A DNA stretch of 64,000 nt from JAPLDB01 sp038206355. Lineage in GTDB: Bacteria; Bacteroidota; Bacteroidia; AKYH767-A; 2013-40CM-41-45. Of this stretch, positions 8,628 through 17,628 are shown one piece after another (position 1 is the stretch's first letter; every line of letters begins with the position of its first letter). Location: positions 57,860-121,859 of the forward strand of contig JBBRAY010000007.1 of the NCBI GenBank assembly GCA_038206355.1, read 5' to 3'. The notes under the pieces were generated by a model. It was not told where the DNA came from, made no database searches, and was given only the letters and a program-made list of their open reading frames with translations. The position numbers and the translations under genes are program-made.

Positions 8628-9386
8628 TCAGAGGAACTTTATTTCTTTGAAAGCAAAGCGAACAATACTTCCATCCTCTTTCTTTAATACCACACGGCCC
8701 TCATCTTCCACATCAATAATCTGAGCATTGAATATTTCACCCGAAGCTTCAAAAGAATTCATCTCGTAAAAACGATACAGTGATTGCAGATAGTCGTTGT
8801 TGATGAGGTTAAAGTTCTGCGCTTTAATCTGAAGGTATCGCTTTTCCAGTTGCCGGCAGAGATTTACAAGGCAATCGTCAACAGAATAGGTATTCCCTGT
8901 CACCATTTTCATTGACACGGGATTCGGAATTTCCGGTGGGAAAATCTGCTGGTTGATATTTAGACCGATGCCACAAATCGATTGCAATACCAGGCTTCCC
9001 CTCAGCGAATTTTCTATCAGCACACCACAGATCTTGTTATCGTCAACATAAATGTCATTTGGCCATTTTATTTTTGCAGGAATCCCGGCTTCATAAAGAT
9101 AATCCCTCATCCCAAGCGCAATGGCTTTACTGATCAGGTATATTTTTTTTACCGGCAAAAATTCAGGCCTGAAAACCACACTCATCAACAGGTTGCTCCC
9201 CGGCTCACTGAACCATCTGGTCCCGCCAAGACCCTGCCCGGAATCCTGGTAATCCGCCGTTACCACCGTACCTTCAGGAACATTTTCCTTTAAAGTAAGG
9301 CCGCTCAGATACCGGTTGGTGCTTCCCGTTTCCTCCAGTTTGATCACCTTTCGCCCTGTAAATAATGTGGTAAGGTCCCTTTCCAT
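8628..9386 (-). CDS. birA: Biotin--[acetyl-CoA-carboxylase] ligase, monofunctional
   Basis: 252 residues; attaches biotin to a lysine of biotin-dependent carboxylases through biotinyl-AMP. It has the class II biotin-ligase elements: EETGSTNRYL near residue 18, the flexible biotin-binding loop at 49-58 (here SGQGLGGTRW, a variant of GRGRRGRxW), KWPNDIYV (107-114) and KICGVLIE with the likely catalytic Lys118. There is no N-terminal winged helix, so it should not act as a repressor. First gene of the birA-mutY-GNAT run, divergent from rsfS. Confidence 0.93.
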   Translation of the reverse strand: MERDLTTLFTGRKVIKLEETGSTNRYLSGLTLKENVPEGTVVTADYQDSGQGLGGTRWFSEPGSNLLMSVVFRPEFLPVKKIYLISKAIALGMRDYLYEAGIPAKIKWPNDIYVDDNKICGVLIENSLRGSLVLQSICGIGLNINQQIFPPEIPNPVSMKMVTGNTYSVDDCLVNLCRQLEKRYLQIKAQNFNLINNDYLQSLYRFYEMNSFEASGEIFNAQIIDVEDEGRVVLKKEDGSIVRFAFKEIKFL

Positions 9387-9507
9387 CTTGCTTATGCGAA
9401 GGTAGATGATTTTCAGCTATGGTATCAGGATTAAAATATTTTGCCCGCTTTAACGTACTTATGTTCGAAGTTGATAATTGACTGTTATATGGTGCCCCTT
9501 TATCATG

Positions 9508-9515
9508 TATCTTTG
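9508..9515 (+). promoter_or_regulatory. Candidate -7 box for rsfS
   Basis: TATCTTTG, a perfect TAnnTTTG match, 23 bases before the rsfS start. The nearest TTG upstream is at 27 nt, so the -33 element is unclear. Confidence 0.45.
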
Positions 9516-9538
9516 GCGCGGATAATTAAAACCCCTTG

Positions 9539-9955
9539 ATGGCAAAAGCAAAAAAAACTCCTGTAAAAAAAGTTCTGAAGAAAAAAAGTAAGAAGATTAA
9601 CGCTGATGAAGAGTTGAAAAATCACATCATCAGCGGCATGCAAGAAAAGAAAGCGAAGGAGATCGTTTGCATTGACCTGAGGAATATAAAAAATGCTGTC
9701 ACTGATTTTTTTGTAATCTGTCATGCAGATTCAAAAACACATGTTGAAGCAATCGCTGATTCCGTAGAAGACTATGTAAAGGAACATGCCGGTGAATACC
9801 CCACTCACAAAGAGGGTGTAACCAACGCGGAATGGATACTTCTCGATTATATGAATGTTATCGTACACGTATTCAGACATGAGCAGCGCGAATTTTATGG
9901 TATTGAACGGCTTTGGGCCGATGCTGACATTCAGCAGATCGCCAATAACTTTTAA
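9539..9955 (+). CDS. rsfS: Ribosome silencing factor RsfS (Iojap/DUF143)
   Basis: 138 residues from the ATG at 9539. Binds L14 on the large subunit and blocks subunit joining in slow growth. A lysine-rich N-terminal extension (AKAKKTPVKKVLKKKSKK) precedes the Iojap core: VCIDLRNIKNAVTDFFVICHADSKTHVEAIAD, then VTNAEWILLDYMNVIVHVF and REFYGIERLWADA, all family hallmarks. It is upstream of ftsH with about 90 nt between them. Confidence 0.95.
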   Translation: MAKAKKTPVKKVLKKKSKKINADEELKNHIISGMQEKKAKEIVCIDLRNIKNAVTDFFVICHADSKTHVEAIADSVEDYVKEHAGEYPTHKEGVTNAEWILLDYMNVIVHVFRHEQREFYGIERLWADADIQQIANNF

Positions 9956-10045
9956 TCATTAACTTTGTTGTTTCGTTTTGAGTCACAGCCGCGGGCCGTG
10001 ATGATCACTTATACAGGCGTTTAAATCTATTTCTATATTTTACAA

Positions 10046-12172
10046 ATGAGCGATAATAATCAGAAGACCGGTTCAAAGGATTCCAGGCCGCAAAAAGATC
10101 CGAAGGATGGCAAGGATGGTTCCGGTTTTCCGAAACAGGGAAAGCCGAAATTCAATTTTAATTTTTACTGGATATACGGAATTATCATAGTAGCAATCAT
10201 CGGAACGCAGTTCATGAACTGGGGTGGCGGTGAACGCAAGACGACACGCGACTATTTTTTAAATACCATGCTCAAAGAAGGTGACGTGGAAAAAATTGTC
10301 GTCATCAATAAATCAGTCGGTCACGTATATATCAAGCCCGACAAACTCAAACAGGACAAGTACAAGGAAATCCGTTACAAGGGTTTTGGCGGGGCAGAAA
10401 ATACCGGTCCGCATTTTCAGTTTAACACGGGACCTGAAGAATCATTCAGGAAAGACTTCGACGAAATCCAGAAGGAATTTCCTAAAGACCAGATTGCCAA
10501 ACTTGAATATGACGATGACCATGGCGGGTACTGGGAGTTCTTTATGAACTGGGGAATACCGATTTTACTGCTGCTCTTTTTCTGGCTCTTTGTTTTCAGA
10601 AGAATGGGTGCTGCCGGTCCGGGAAGTCAGATATTCAACATCGGAAAATCACGCGCGACTTTATTTGACAAAGACCTCGTGGTGAAAGTAACTTTCAACG
10701 ACGTTGCAGGATTGGAAGAAGCAAAAGTGGAGGTAATGGAAATCGTTGACTTCCTCAAGAACCCTAAGAAATACACAACACTCGGCGGAAAAATTCCAAG
10801 AGGCGCATTGCTCGTGGGCCCTCCGGGAACAGGTAAAACATTATTGGCAAAAGCTGTGGCAGGAGAAGCACAGGTTCCGTTCTTTTCATTGTCAGGTTCC
10901 GATTTCGTGGAGATGTTTGTAGGGGTGGGCGCATCACGCGTACGCGACTTGTTCAGACAAGCAAAGGAAAAAGCACCATGCATCATATTCATTGATGAAG
11001 TTGACGCCATCGGTCGTGCAAGGGGCAAATCGCCTTCTTTCAGTTCCAATGATGAACGTGAGAGCACGCTGAATCAGTTGCTCACTGAAATGGATGGATT
11101 CGGAAGCAATAGCGGAGTAATCATTCTTGCAGCTACCAACCGCGCCGACGTACTCGATAAAGCATTGCTTCGCCCGGGTCGTTTCGACAGACAAATATTT
11201 GTTGAACTCCCTGATTTGAATGGAAGAAAGGAAATTTTTGAAGTGCATCTGAAACCGCTTAAAGTAAACGAGACCTTAGACGTCGAATTTCTCGCACGCC
11301 AGACTCCGGGATTTTCCGGTGCCGATATCGCCAATGTCTGCAATGAAGCTGCTTTGATCGCTGCCAGGAAAAATAAAACAAGCATTGACAAACAGGATTT
11401 CCTTGATGCCGTAGATCGTATCATCGGCGGACTGGAGAAGAAAAATAAAATCATCACTGTTCACGAGAAGAAAGTAATCGCATACCATGAAAGCGGACAT
11501 GCAACGGTGAGCTGGTTGTTGCAGTATGCGCATCCGTTGGTGAAGGTTACCATTGTTCCCCGCGGTAATTCTCTCGGAGCTGCTTGGTACATGCCGGAAG
11601 AAAGACAAATTACAACAACAGAGCAGATTACTGACGAAATATGCGCTGCACTCGGCGGACGGGCAGCAGAAGAAATTGTTTTCGGACAGATATCTACCGG
11701 AGCATTAAGCGACCTGGAAAAAATTACCAAGCAGGCTTATGCAATGGTTTCAATTTTCGGATTAAATGACAGGGTTGGTAATATCAGCTACTATGATTCT
11801 ACCGGTGGTCAGGATTTCAACTTCAATAAACCTTACAGTGAAAAAACGGCTGAGATTATTGATGAAGAAGTGAAGAAGCTTATCGATGCTGCATACAAGC
11901 GCACCAAAGATTTATTGATGGCGCACAGAGAAGAACTGAATAAACTAGCCAGTCAATTACTGGAGAAGGAAGTCATATTCCGTGAAGACCTTGAGGCTAT
12001 TTTTGGCAAACGTCCATGGGATGAAAAAACCTATGAACCTATTTCTCCGTCAAAGAATGGGAACTCCAATGGTTCTACAAAAACAATCCCTGCTGATGTA
12101 AAGCCTGAAGATAATTCAGGTGCGCGCCCTGTACCTTCGGATACAGATACTCCGCCTGCTGTACTTCCGTAA
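10046..12172 (+). CDS. ftsH: ATP-dependent zinc metalloprotease FtsH
   Basis: 708 residues, inner-membrane AAA+ protease degrading misassembled membrane proteins and some regulators. Order: charged N-tail (1-38), TM1 (about 40-58), periplasmic domain, TM2 (about 170-190), AAA+ module with Walker A GPPGTGKT (258-265), pore loop FVGVGA, Walker B IIFIDEVDAIG and the SRH ATNRADVLDKALLRPGRFDR, then M41 peptidase with zinc motif HESGH (481-485). The C-terminus is a low-complexity Pro/Ser/Thr/Asp tail. A hairpin-plus-T-run terminator follows at 12201. Confidence 0.98.
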   Translation: MSDNNQKTGSKDSRPQKDPKDGKDGSGFPKQGKPKFNFNFYWIYGIIIVAIIGTQFMNWGGGERKTTRDYFLNTMLKEGDVEKIVVINKSVGHVYIKPDKLKQDKYKEIRYKGFGGAENTGPHFQFNTGPEESFRKDFDEIQKEFPKDQIAKLEYDDDHGGYWEFFMNWGIPILLLLFFWLFVFRRMGAAGPGSQIFNIGKSRATLFDKDLVVKVTFNDVAGLEEAKVEVMEIVDFLKNPKKYTTLGGKIPRGALLVGPPGTGKTLLAKAVAGEAQVPFFSLSGSDFVEMFVGVGASRVRDLFRQAKEKAPCIIFIDEVDAIGRARGKSPSFSSNDERESTLNQLLTEMDGFGSNSGVIILAATNRADVLDKALLRPGRFDRQIFVELPDLNGRKEIFEVHLKPLKVNETLDVEFLARQTPGFSGADIANVCNEAALIAARKNKTSIDKQDFLDAVDRIIGGLEKKNKIITVHEKKVIAYHESGHATVSWLLQYAHPLVKVTIVPRGNSLGAAWYMPEERQITTTEQITDEICAALGGRAAEEIVFGQISTGALSDLEKITKQAYAMVSIFGLNDRVGNISYYDSTGGQDFNFNKPYSEKTAEIIDEEVKKLIDAAYKRTKDLLMAHREELNKLASQLLEKEVIFREDLEAIFGKRPWDEKTYEPISPSKNGNSNGSTKTIPADVKPEDNSGARPVPSDTDTPPAVLP

Positions 12173-12200
12173 AGCCGGGTTTAAAACGAATTTAATATTG

Positions 12201-12230
12201 AGCCGCCCTGTTAATTCAGTGCGGCTTTTC
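12201..12230 (+). terminator. Intrinsic terminator after ftsH
   Basis: AGCCGC (12201-12206) pairs with GCGGCT (12221-12226), with an inner CTG/CAG pairing, followed by TTTTC. It lies 28 nt past the ftsH stop. Confidence 0.75.
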
Positions 12231-12339
12231 TTTAGCCACCAATTTTTACCAATCATTTCCTGCAATTCCCTCATCGCTTAGTGCTAATTCGTGAAATTCG
12301 TGGCTAACTTTTTTTGTTTAAATCAGTATCCTAAAATTC

Positions 12340-13740
12340 CTACTCCCTTTTATAAAGATTATAAACCTTCATCTCCGGAATTATTTTTTTATAACCGGTA
12401 TGATCTGCATCATCATGTTCCTTCTTAATGATGAAATAATTGTAATTGCTTAAAGTATCAACGCTGATACTGTTATAGCGAATCAGGTAACATTGCAGCG
12501 ACCATTCATTCCAGTCATTGCGCGCAATCTGTATGATTTCTCCGGGTGGGATGTCATTTCCCATCAATCTGATGTCAGAAAGCAGGTCTTTATCACGACC
12601 GGTCTTTCCTATTCCGTCCATTGTTAGAGTCAGTCCGGAGATAAAAAGTAGTATCGAAAAGTATTTAAAATATTTTCTGAATCTAATTGAAGACTGATCA
12701 ATTGCATGCTGAAGTCGGGGAGCGATAAGCAATGCAAATCCGATTGCGAAAAATGGCAACGACGGAACAAAATAAAATCCTTTTTGCACTTTAGTTAGCA
12801 ATAATGGCATCGAACCCGCAAATCCAAGAAATATAAAAAACAAGGATAACGGTTTTGTTTTCATTTGTGTAAAACGGATCCGTAAAGCGAGCATGACAAT
12901 GACTGAAATTGCAACCGGTACAATCAGCTCAAGAAATAAACGGTAGAGAATATAAAACCTGGAATCAACAGTGGGTACATCATTGATCCGTTTTAAAACG
13001 CGCTGGAATAAATAGATGGAAAGACTTTCACTGCTTTCAGGTATTTGGAATAGAATCAGGTAGATGATGAATGGAGCAGCGATTAGTAAAAATGTGTCTG
13101 TCATCATTTTTTTTACTGATGTAGTCCGCAGACATAACCAGTATAAAAACGGCATTGTCAAAGTGAAAAATCCCGGAAGTCCCTTGGTAAACGAAGCGAG
13201 GAAAATGCTAAGTCCGGAAAGTAGAAGTAAATACAAATGATGGCGTGAAGAATATCGGACATAAAAAAATACAGAGAGCAAAACAAAAACAGTCATCGTT
13301 ACCTCAAGCATATTATTTGAATAAGCCCAGAAGCATACAGGGATGCTGATCCACAATACGACAGGCAACCATCCTGTTTGTTTGAAATTTTCTGCATTTG
13401 AAATTTCCTTCCAGATGCTGATGAGAATCCATATCGTAACGCACATCATAAATAGGGCATAGATCCTTTCCGTGTACATGGAGTTGCCCAGCATTTTGAA
13501 AAACAGTCCCTGAAGTCCAAATCCAAGCGGAGGTTGTTCATGAAAAGAAGTAAATCCCATCATGTTGCAATGGCTGAACTGTGGAAACCAGAACGTACCA
13601 AAACCGTTGGCCATGTTTTTTGCCACAGAAGTATACAGCATAGCATCCATGAACATGCCGTCGCGGATTAAATTTGGTAATACCAATATGATTACGACTG
13701 AGAAGGCAAAGAGATAAAAAGGGTGATTTTTCCGGTCCAT
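12340..13740 (-). CDS. GT-C type membrane glycosyltransferase (ArnT/PMT-like)
   Basis: 466 residues with about 10-11 transmembrane segments. The first periplasmic loop has the acidic motif FMDAMLYTSVAKNM with a later FHEQPPLGFG, the arrangement seen in lipid-linked-sugar glycosyltransferases of the ArnT/PMT_2 superfamily; a soluble tail of about 90 residues follows the last helix. Probably transfers a sugar from an undecaprenyl or polyprenyl carrier to an envelope acceptor. It is divergent from a GT2 gene of the Dpm1 type (13802), which could supply the polyprenyl-phosphate sugar; the pairing is inference from position. Confidence 0.82.
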   Translation of the reverse strand: MDRKNHPFYLFAFSVVIILVLPNLIRDGMFMDAMLYTSVAKNMANGFGTFWFPQFSHCNMMGFTSFHEQPPLGFGLQGLFFKMLGNSMYTERIYALFMMCVTIWILISIWKEISNAENFKQTGWLPVVLWISIPVCFWAYSNNMLEVTMTVFVLLSVFFYVRYSSRHHLYLLLLSGLSIFLASFTKGLPGFFTLTMPFLYWLCLRTTSVKKMMTDTFLLIAAPFIIYLILFQIPESSESLSIYLFQRVLKRINDVPTVDSRFYILYRLFLELIVPVAISVIVMLALRIRFTQMKTKPLSLFFIFLGFAGSMPLLLTKVQKGFYFVPSLPFFAIGFALLIAPRLQHAIDQSSIRFRKYFKYFSILLFISGLTLTMDGIGKTGRDKDLLSDIRLMGNDIPPGEIIQIARNDWNEWSLQCYLIRYNSISVDTLSNYNYFIIKKEHDDADHTGYKKIIPEMKVYNLYKRE

Positions 13741-13801
13741 GGAATTGGTTAGCTCAAAGAAAGATAAATTCGCTTAATTTGTAAACCAACCACAGCAAAT
13801 A

Positions 13802-14542
13802 ATGATCAACAATAAAAGAGTGGCCGTTGTTCTTCCGGCATACAATGCAGCATCAACCCTTGAAAAAACATATCTGGAAATTCCATTCGATATTGTAGAT
13901 GATGTGGTGCTGGTTGATGACGCCAGCAAGGACGATACTTTTCTGGTGGCACAAAAACTAGGTATCAAACACATCATCCGCCATCCTAAAAATAAAGGTT
14001 ATGGCGGCAACCAGAAAAGCTGTTACGACAAAGCAAAGGAACTCAACGCCGACATAGTCATCATGCTACATCCCGATTACCAGTACACGCCTAAGCTCAT
14101 CCATGCGATGGCAAGCATCATTGCCAATGACGTGTACCCGGTGGTGCTTGGTTCACGCATTTTGGGAATGGGCGCTTTGAAAGGCGGAATGCCTTTGTAC
14201 AAATATATCTTCAACCGTTTTCTCACGCTCTCTCAAAACCTGTTGATGAATCAGAAGCTTTCCGAATACCATACCGGCTATCGTGCATTCAGCAGGACTG
14301 TTCTCGATAAAATAAACTACCACGTCAACTCCGACGATTTCGTGTTCGACAACCAGATGCTGGCCCAGGTCTTTTATGCGGGTTTTGATGTGGCTGAAGT
14401 AACGTGCCCCACCAAGTATGATGAATCCAGTTCTTCCATTAATTTTTCACGCAGCATGACGTATGGGCTTGGGGTACTTAGTACTTCGTTTCAGTATTTT
14501 TTTGCGCGCCTCGGAATATATAAAACAGGAATATTCAAGTAA
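13802..14542 (+). CDS. Glycosyltransferase family 2, polyprenyl-phosphate-sugar synthase-like
   Basis: 246 residues, single GT-A domain without membrane segments. Features: VAVVLPAYNAASTLEKT at the N-terminus (nucleotide-sugar site), VVLVDDASKDDT, RHPKNKGYGGNQKSCYDKA, and IVIMLHPDYQYTP, where HPDYQ occupies the DxD position. HTGYRAFSRTVL is the acceptor-side motif shared with dolichol-phosphate-mannose synthase relatives. It should act at the inner face of the membrane. It is divergently transcribed from the GT-C enzyme. Confidence 0.87.
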   Translation: MINNKRVAVVLPAYNAASTLEKTYLEIPFDIVDDVVLVDDASKDDTFLVAQKLGIKHIIRHPKNKGYGGNQKSCYDKAKELNADIVIMLHPDYQYTPKLIHAMASIIANDVYPVVLGSRILGMGALKGGMPLYKYIFNRFLTLSQNLLMNQKLSEYHTGYRAFSRTVLDKINYHVNSDDFVFDNQMLAQVFYAGFDVAEVTCPTKYDESSSSINFSRSMTYGLGVLSTSFQYFFARLGIYKTGIFK

Positions 14543-15006
14543 GGGTTAGGAAATCACTATTGTCCGGCTAAAAATAATTTTGCTTTGAAGGATTCTTCTC
14601 TGTGCTCTGAATGACAATGATATCATGTGTTTGCTTAATATATACTCTCCCAAAGCCCTGTCATTTAATGAGACTTGACTTATAGAAGTGCAAAGCACAC
14701 ACTAACCGCGTGCGCTAAAGCTATTGCGTTGGCGCAAAGCTTTAGTCGAATTAATTCCGAAGACAAAGTTCATCGGCCTTGCTCCGCCGAAGCTTCGCTA
14801 AGGTGATGGACTCGCAGTTCTACTGCGAAATAATAATATTCAAATTGATACCTCAAAGCGTTGCTTCGGGATCATTCTATCTGTTCAAAACTTTTCTCTT
14901 TTTCTCCCTTTCAATAAACCCTGCCTTATTACTTCGTCATTGGATAATTCCGGGCTGCAGGAGCTGGCCGGGATAACTATAAAAAATAAAGAATAACGAT
15001 TACATT
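14543..15006. repeat. Intergenic chain of small hairpins
   Basis: 464 bases without a credible gene. At least three palindromes follow one another. CTAAAGCT/AGCTTTAG with inner TTGCG/CGCAA spans 14715-14745. A CATC...GATG stem with inner CCTT/AAGG lies at about 14771-14808 and holds CCGAAGCTTCGCTAAGG. TCGCAGT/ACTGCGA with a 3-nt loop spans 14812-14828. The inner words GAAGCTT and CGCTAAGG recur in altered form after tRNA-Thr at 51957. No -7 box is obvious before murA. Confidence 0.6.
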
Positions 15007-16311
15007 ATGAGCAGTTTCGAAGTAACGGGAGGCGTTGAACTCAAAGGATCCATCACCCCGCAGGGCGCCAAGAATGAAGCATTGCAGATCATTTGCGCAG
15101 TGCTCCTTACGGAAGAAAAAATCACCATCAGCAATATCCCTGATATCCGTGATGTGAATAAACTGATTGAACTACTGGCCAACATGGGCGTAAGCGTTGC
15201 CAAAAAAGCGCCCGGTGAATACGAGTTTGAGGCGAAAAATGTAAACCTCGATTTTCAGAATACCGCTGATTTTAAGAAGCAGGCTGCTGCCTTACGCGGG
15301 AGTATAATGATTGTCGGTCCTTTGCTTGCACGATTCGGCAAAGCACGCATTCCAAGGCCGGGAGGTGATAAAATCGGAAGAAGAAGACTTGACACACACT
15401 TCATCGGTTTCCAGGCGCTCGGTGCAAATTTCGATTTCGACAACAATGATAATTTTTATGAAGTAGACGGAAAACATCTGAAAGGTTGTTATATGCTTCT
15501 CGATGAAGCCTCTGTAACAGGCACAGCCAACATAGTTATGGCTGCTGTCCTCGCTGAAGGTAAAACGACCATCTACAATGCCGCTTGCGAACCCTATCTG
15601 CAACAGCTTTGCAATATGCTCAACCGCATGGGCGCAAACATCAGCGGCATCGGATCAAACCTGCTCGTTATTGAAGGCGTGAAAAAACTGGAAGGCACAA
15701 CGCACCGAATGCTCCCCGACATGATTGAGATCGGCAGTTTCATCGGATTGGCAGCAATGACAAAATCAGAACTCACCATTAAGAATGTTGGCTACCAACA
15801 CCTTGGAGTCATTCCAAAAACATTCGGTCACCTCGGCATAAAGATGGAGCAGCGTGGTGATGATATTTTTATCCCGAAGCAGGAGCAATACGAAATCGAA
15901 ACATTTATTGACGGATCTATTTTAACCATTGCCGATGCCATCTGGCCGGGATTAACACCTGACTTACTCAGTGTATTGCTCGTTACCGCAACACAGGCCA
16001 GCGGGACGGTGCTCATCCACCAGAAAATGTTTGAGAGCCGCCTTTTCTTCGTTGACAAACTGATTGACATGGGCGCACAGATTATTTTATGCGATCCCCA
16101 CCGCGCCACTGTAATCGGACTCAATCGTAAATATCCATTGCGCGCCATTCAAATGACGTCTCCTGATATCCGGGCCGGGGTATCCCTTTTAATTGCTGCC
16201 ATGTCGGCAAAAGGAAAAAGCGTCATCCACAACATCGAACAGATCGACCGTGGTTACGAGCGCATCGACGAGCGCCTGAATGCACTGGGAGCGCAGATTG
16301 TGCGGATATAG
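15007..16311 (+). CDS. murA: UDP-N-acetylglucosamine 1-carboxyvinyltransferase with Asp at the catalytic position
   Basis: 434 residues; first committed step of peptidoglycan synthesis, adding enolpyruvate from PEP to UDP-GlcNAc. Two inside-out alpha/beta domains of the EPSP-synthase family; Lys22 in GAKNEAL and the loop RIPRPGGDKIGRRRLDTH are diagnostic. The residue equivalent to E. coli Cys115 is Asp121 (GAT at 15367-15369). This substitution occurs naturally in Mycobacterium and Chlamydia MurA and prevents alkylation by fosfomycin. Length and remaining motifs are normal, so the enzyme should be active. Confidence 0.96.
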   Translation: MSSFEVTGGVELKGSITPQGAKNEALQIICAVLLTEEKITISNIPDIRDVNKLIELLANMGVSVAKKAPGEYEFEAKNVNLDFQNTADFKKQAAALRGSIMIVGPLLARFGKARIPRPGGDKIGRRRLDTHFIGFQALGANFDFDNNDNFYEVDGKHLKGCYMLLDEASVTGTANIVMAAVLAEGKTTIYNAACEPYLQQLCNMLNRMGANISGIGSNLLVIEGVKKLEGTTHRMLPDMIEIGSFIGLAAMTKSELTIKNVGYQHLGVIPKTFGHLGIKMEQRGDDIFIPKQEQYEIETFIDGSILTIADAIWPGLTPDLLSVLLVTATQASGTVLIHQKMFESRLFFVDKLIDMGAQIILCDPHRATVIGLNRKYPLRAIQMTSPDIRAGVSLLIAAMSAKGKSVIHNIEQIDRGYERIDERLNALGAQIVRI

Positions 16312-16585
16312 ATTTTCCGATTATTAAATTGTGGGTTATTGAAATGTAACTCACATTTTAATTAATTAAATGAATCATCATTTGTTCAGGCTTTCGATAG
16401 GCCTTGTGGAAAAAGCGTAAAAATATTTTTCGGAATCCGTTAAGAAAGAAAATGGTGGGTGATTCCCAACAGTTGCCTTGTCGAAAAAACAGTTGCAGAT
16501 AAAATATTTCTTGCAATTAATGACTGGCTATTTTCTTTTAGGATGGAGAAAAATATTTTAGCTTTTTCCGCACAGCCTTGACTTT

Positions 16586-16822
16586 TTGGTTCTTTTGCGT
16601 CATGGCAAAAGAACACAGTTAGAACTGGAAAAAGGGTTCTCTGATTTTTTTGTTGAAGAGAAAATTATCGTTGAAATTAAATCTCGCGGCTTTTTTACCA
16701 AAGGCGACTATGATCAGGTACTAAACTATTTGAATAAATCAAACATGAAATTGGCGCTGCTTATCGTTTTTGGTCAAAATGAAGTACGCTACAAAAGGAT
16801 AGTAAATTTCGAAGCCCATTAA
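16586..16822 (+). pseudogene. C-terminal remnant of a GxxExxY family protein
   Basis: The frame encodes 78 residues, but only the part from about base 16640 looks like protein of a known family: DFFVEEKIIVEIKSRG followed by YDQVLNYLNKSNMKLALLIVFG matches the second half of the roughly 125-residue GxxExxY proteins (a PD-(D/E)xK-like fold). The first 50-60 residues, including the GxxExxY motif itself, are missing. The frame's 5' end runs through a palindromic repeat (16589-16614), so the apparent N-terminus is repeat DNA. Most likely a decayed gene truncated at the repeat. The space 16312-16585 shows no trace of the lost part. Confidence 0.6.
16589..16614. repeat. Perfect hairpin at the 5' end of the GxxExxY remnant
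   Basis: GTTCTTTTGC (16589-16598) and GCAAAAGAAC (16605-16614) are exact inverted repeats around a 6-nt loop. It is preceded by CCTTGACTTTTTG, giving the appearance of a dispersed intergenic element. Confidence 0.6.
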
Positions 16823-16845
16823 CCATCTGAACCTTGCGCATCCCT

Positions 16846-16900
16846 ATTCGTAGATTCGCTATTCGTACATCCGTAATTTCGCAAGCATTGGTTATTCGTA
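16846..16900. repeat. ATTCGTA word-repeat island upstream of the TlpA-like gene
   Basis: Copies of ATTCGTA at 16846, 16861 and 16894, with partial copies (GATTCGC, ATCCGTA, TTCGCAAG) between. The last copies overlap the spacer of the tlpA-like promoter. Confidence 0.65.
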
Positions 16901-16919
16901 CATTTCCTTTGTATATTTG
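16888..16919 (+). promoter_or_regulatory. Promoter of the TlpA-like gene
   Basis: TTG (16888-16890), 21 nt, then TATATTTG (16912-16919): a good -33/-7 pair of the Bacteroidota type. The start codon is 50 nt further on. Confidence 0.6.
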
Positions 16920-16968
16920 CCCGTGGCTTGGTAATTGCCAATCGGCCGAAAAAAAATTAAAATAAATT

Positions 16969-17499
16969 ATGAAAAAAGCACTCTTCGTTATTGCAATTGC
17001 AATCGCTTCTACTTCAGTTTCATTTGCCCAAACTCCAAAACCTGTAGAAGGCCTGGAAATCGGGAATTTAGCCCCCGATCTGAAATTTAAAAGTCCTGAC
17101 GGAAAGGAAATCGCACTTTCTTCACTACGTGGTAAAGTGGTTCTGCTTGATTTCTGGGCTTCATGGTGCATGCCTTGCCGGATGGAGAATCCCAATCTGG
17201 TGGCTTCTTATAACAAATATGGCAACCTGAAATATAAAAGCGGAGCAAAAGGATTTGATATTTACAGCGTTTCTCTCGATCGCGACCAGGCCAACTGGAC
17301 AAAAGCTATAGAACAAGATAAATTAGTATGGAAAAGTCACGTCAGCGATCTTAAGTTCTGGCAAAGCGATGCTGCAAGAATATACCAGGTGCAGGCAATC
17401 CCTACAAACTGGCTTATTAACGAAAAAGGAATCATTGTAGCCAAAGCCCTCCGTGGACCTGCACTGGATGCAGAACTGGATAAGCTTTTAGCAAACTAA
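16969..17499 (+). CDS. TlpA-like periplasmic thioredoxin-fold protein
   Basis: 176 residues with a signal peptide (cleavage near SFAQT, residue 21) and a redoxin domain. The active site is WASWCMPCRME with Cys67 and Cys70; a cis-Pro loop is seen at VQAIPTNWLI. The insert between the active-site helix and the next strand (YGNLKYKSGAKGFDIYSVSLD) is typical of TlpA/ResA. It probably reduces disulfides of periplasmic proteins, for instance in cytochrome c maturation, although no such genes are nearby. A strong promoter and a terminator flank it, so it is likely monocistronic. Confidence 0.9.
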   Translation: MKKALFVIAIAIASTSVSFAQTPKPVEGLEIGNLAPDLKFKSPDGKEIALSSLRGKVVLLDFWASWCMPCRMENPNLVASYNKYGNLKYKSGAKGFDIYSVSLDRDQANWTKAIEQDKLVWKSHVSDLKFWQSDAARIYQVQAIPTNWLINEKGIIVAKALRGPALDAELDKLLAN

Positions 17500-17523
17500 A
17501 TTCATAACATTTAAATACCTGAG

Positions 17524-17556
17524 AACAGAAGGGCCATCGCTCTTCTGTTTTTGTTT
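17524..17556 (+). terminator. Intrinsic terminator after the TlpA-like gene
   Basis: AACAGAAG (17524-17531) pairs exactly with CTTCTGTT (17542-17549), followed by TTTGTTTT. Confidence 0.75.
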
Positions 17557-17628
17557 TATTTGCAGTCCCGATGCCTGTCAATTTGACGAAATAACAACAG
17601 GTGGCAGAATGATTGAGAGGAAAGAACA

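Noticed and set aside
14779..14976. 65-residue open frame before murA
   Set aside because: It overlaps the chain of hairpins and reads as translated repeat DNA.
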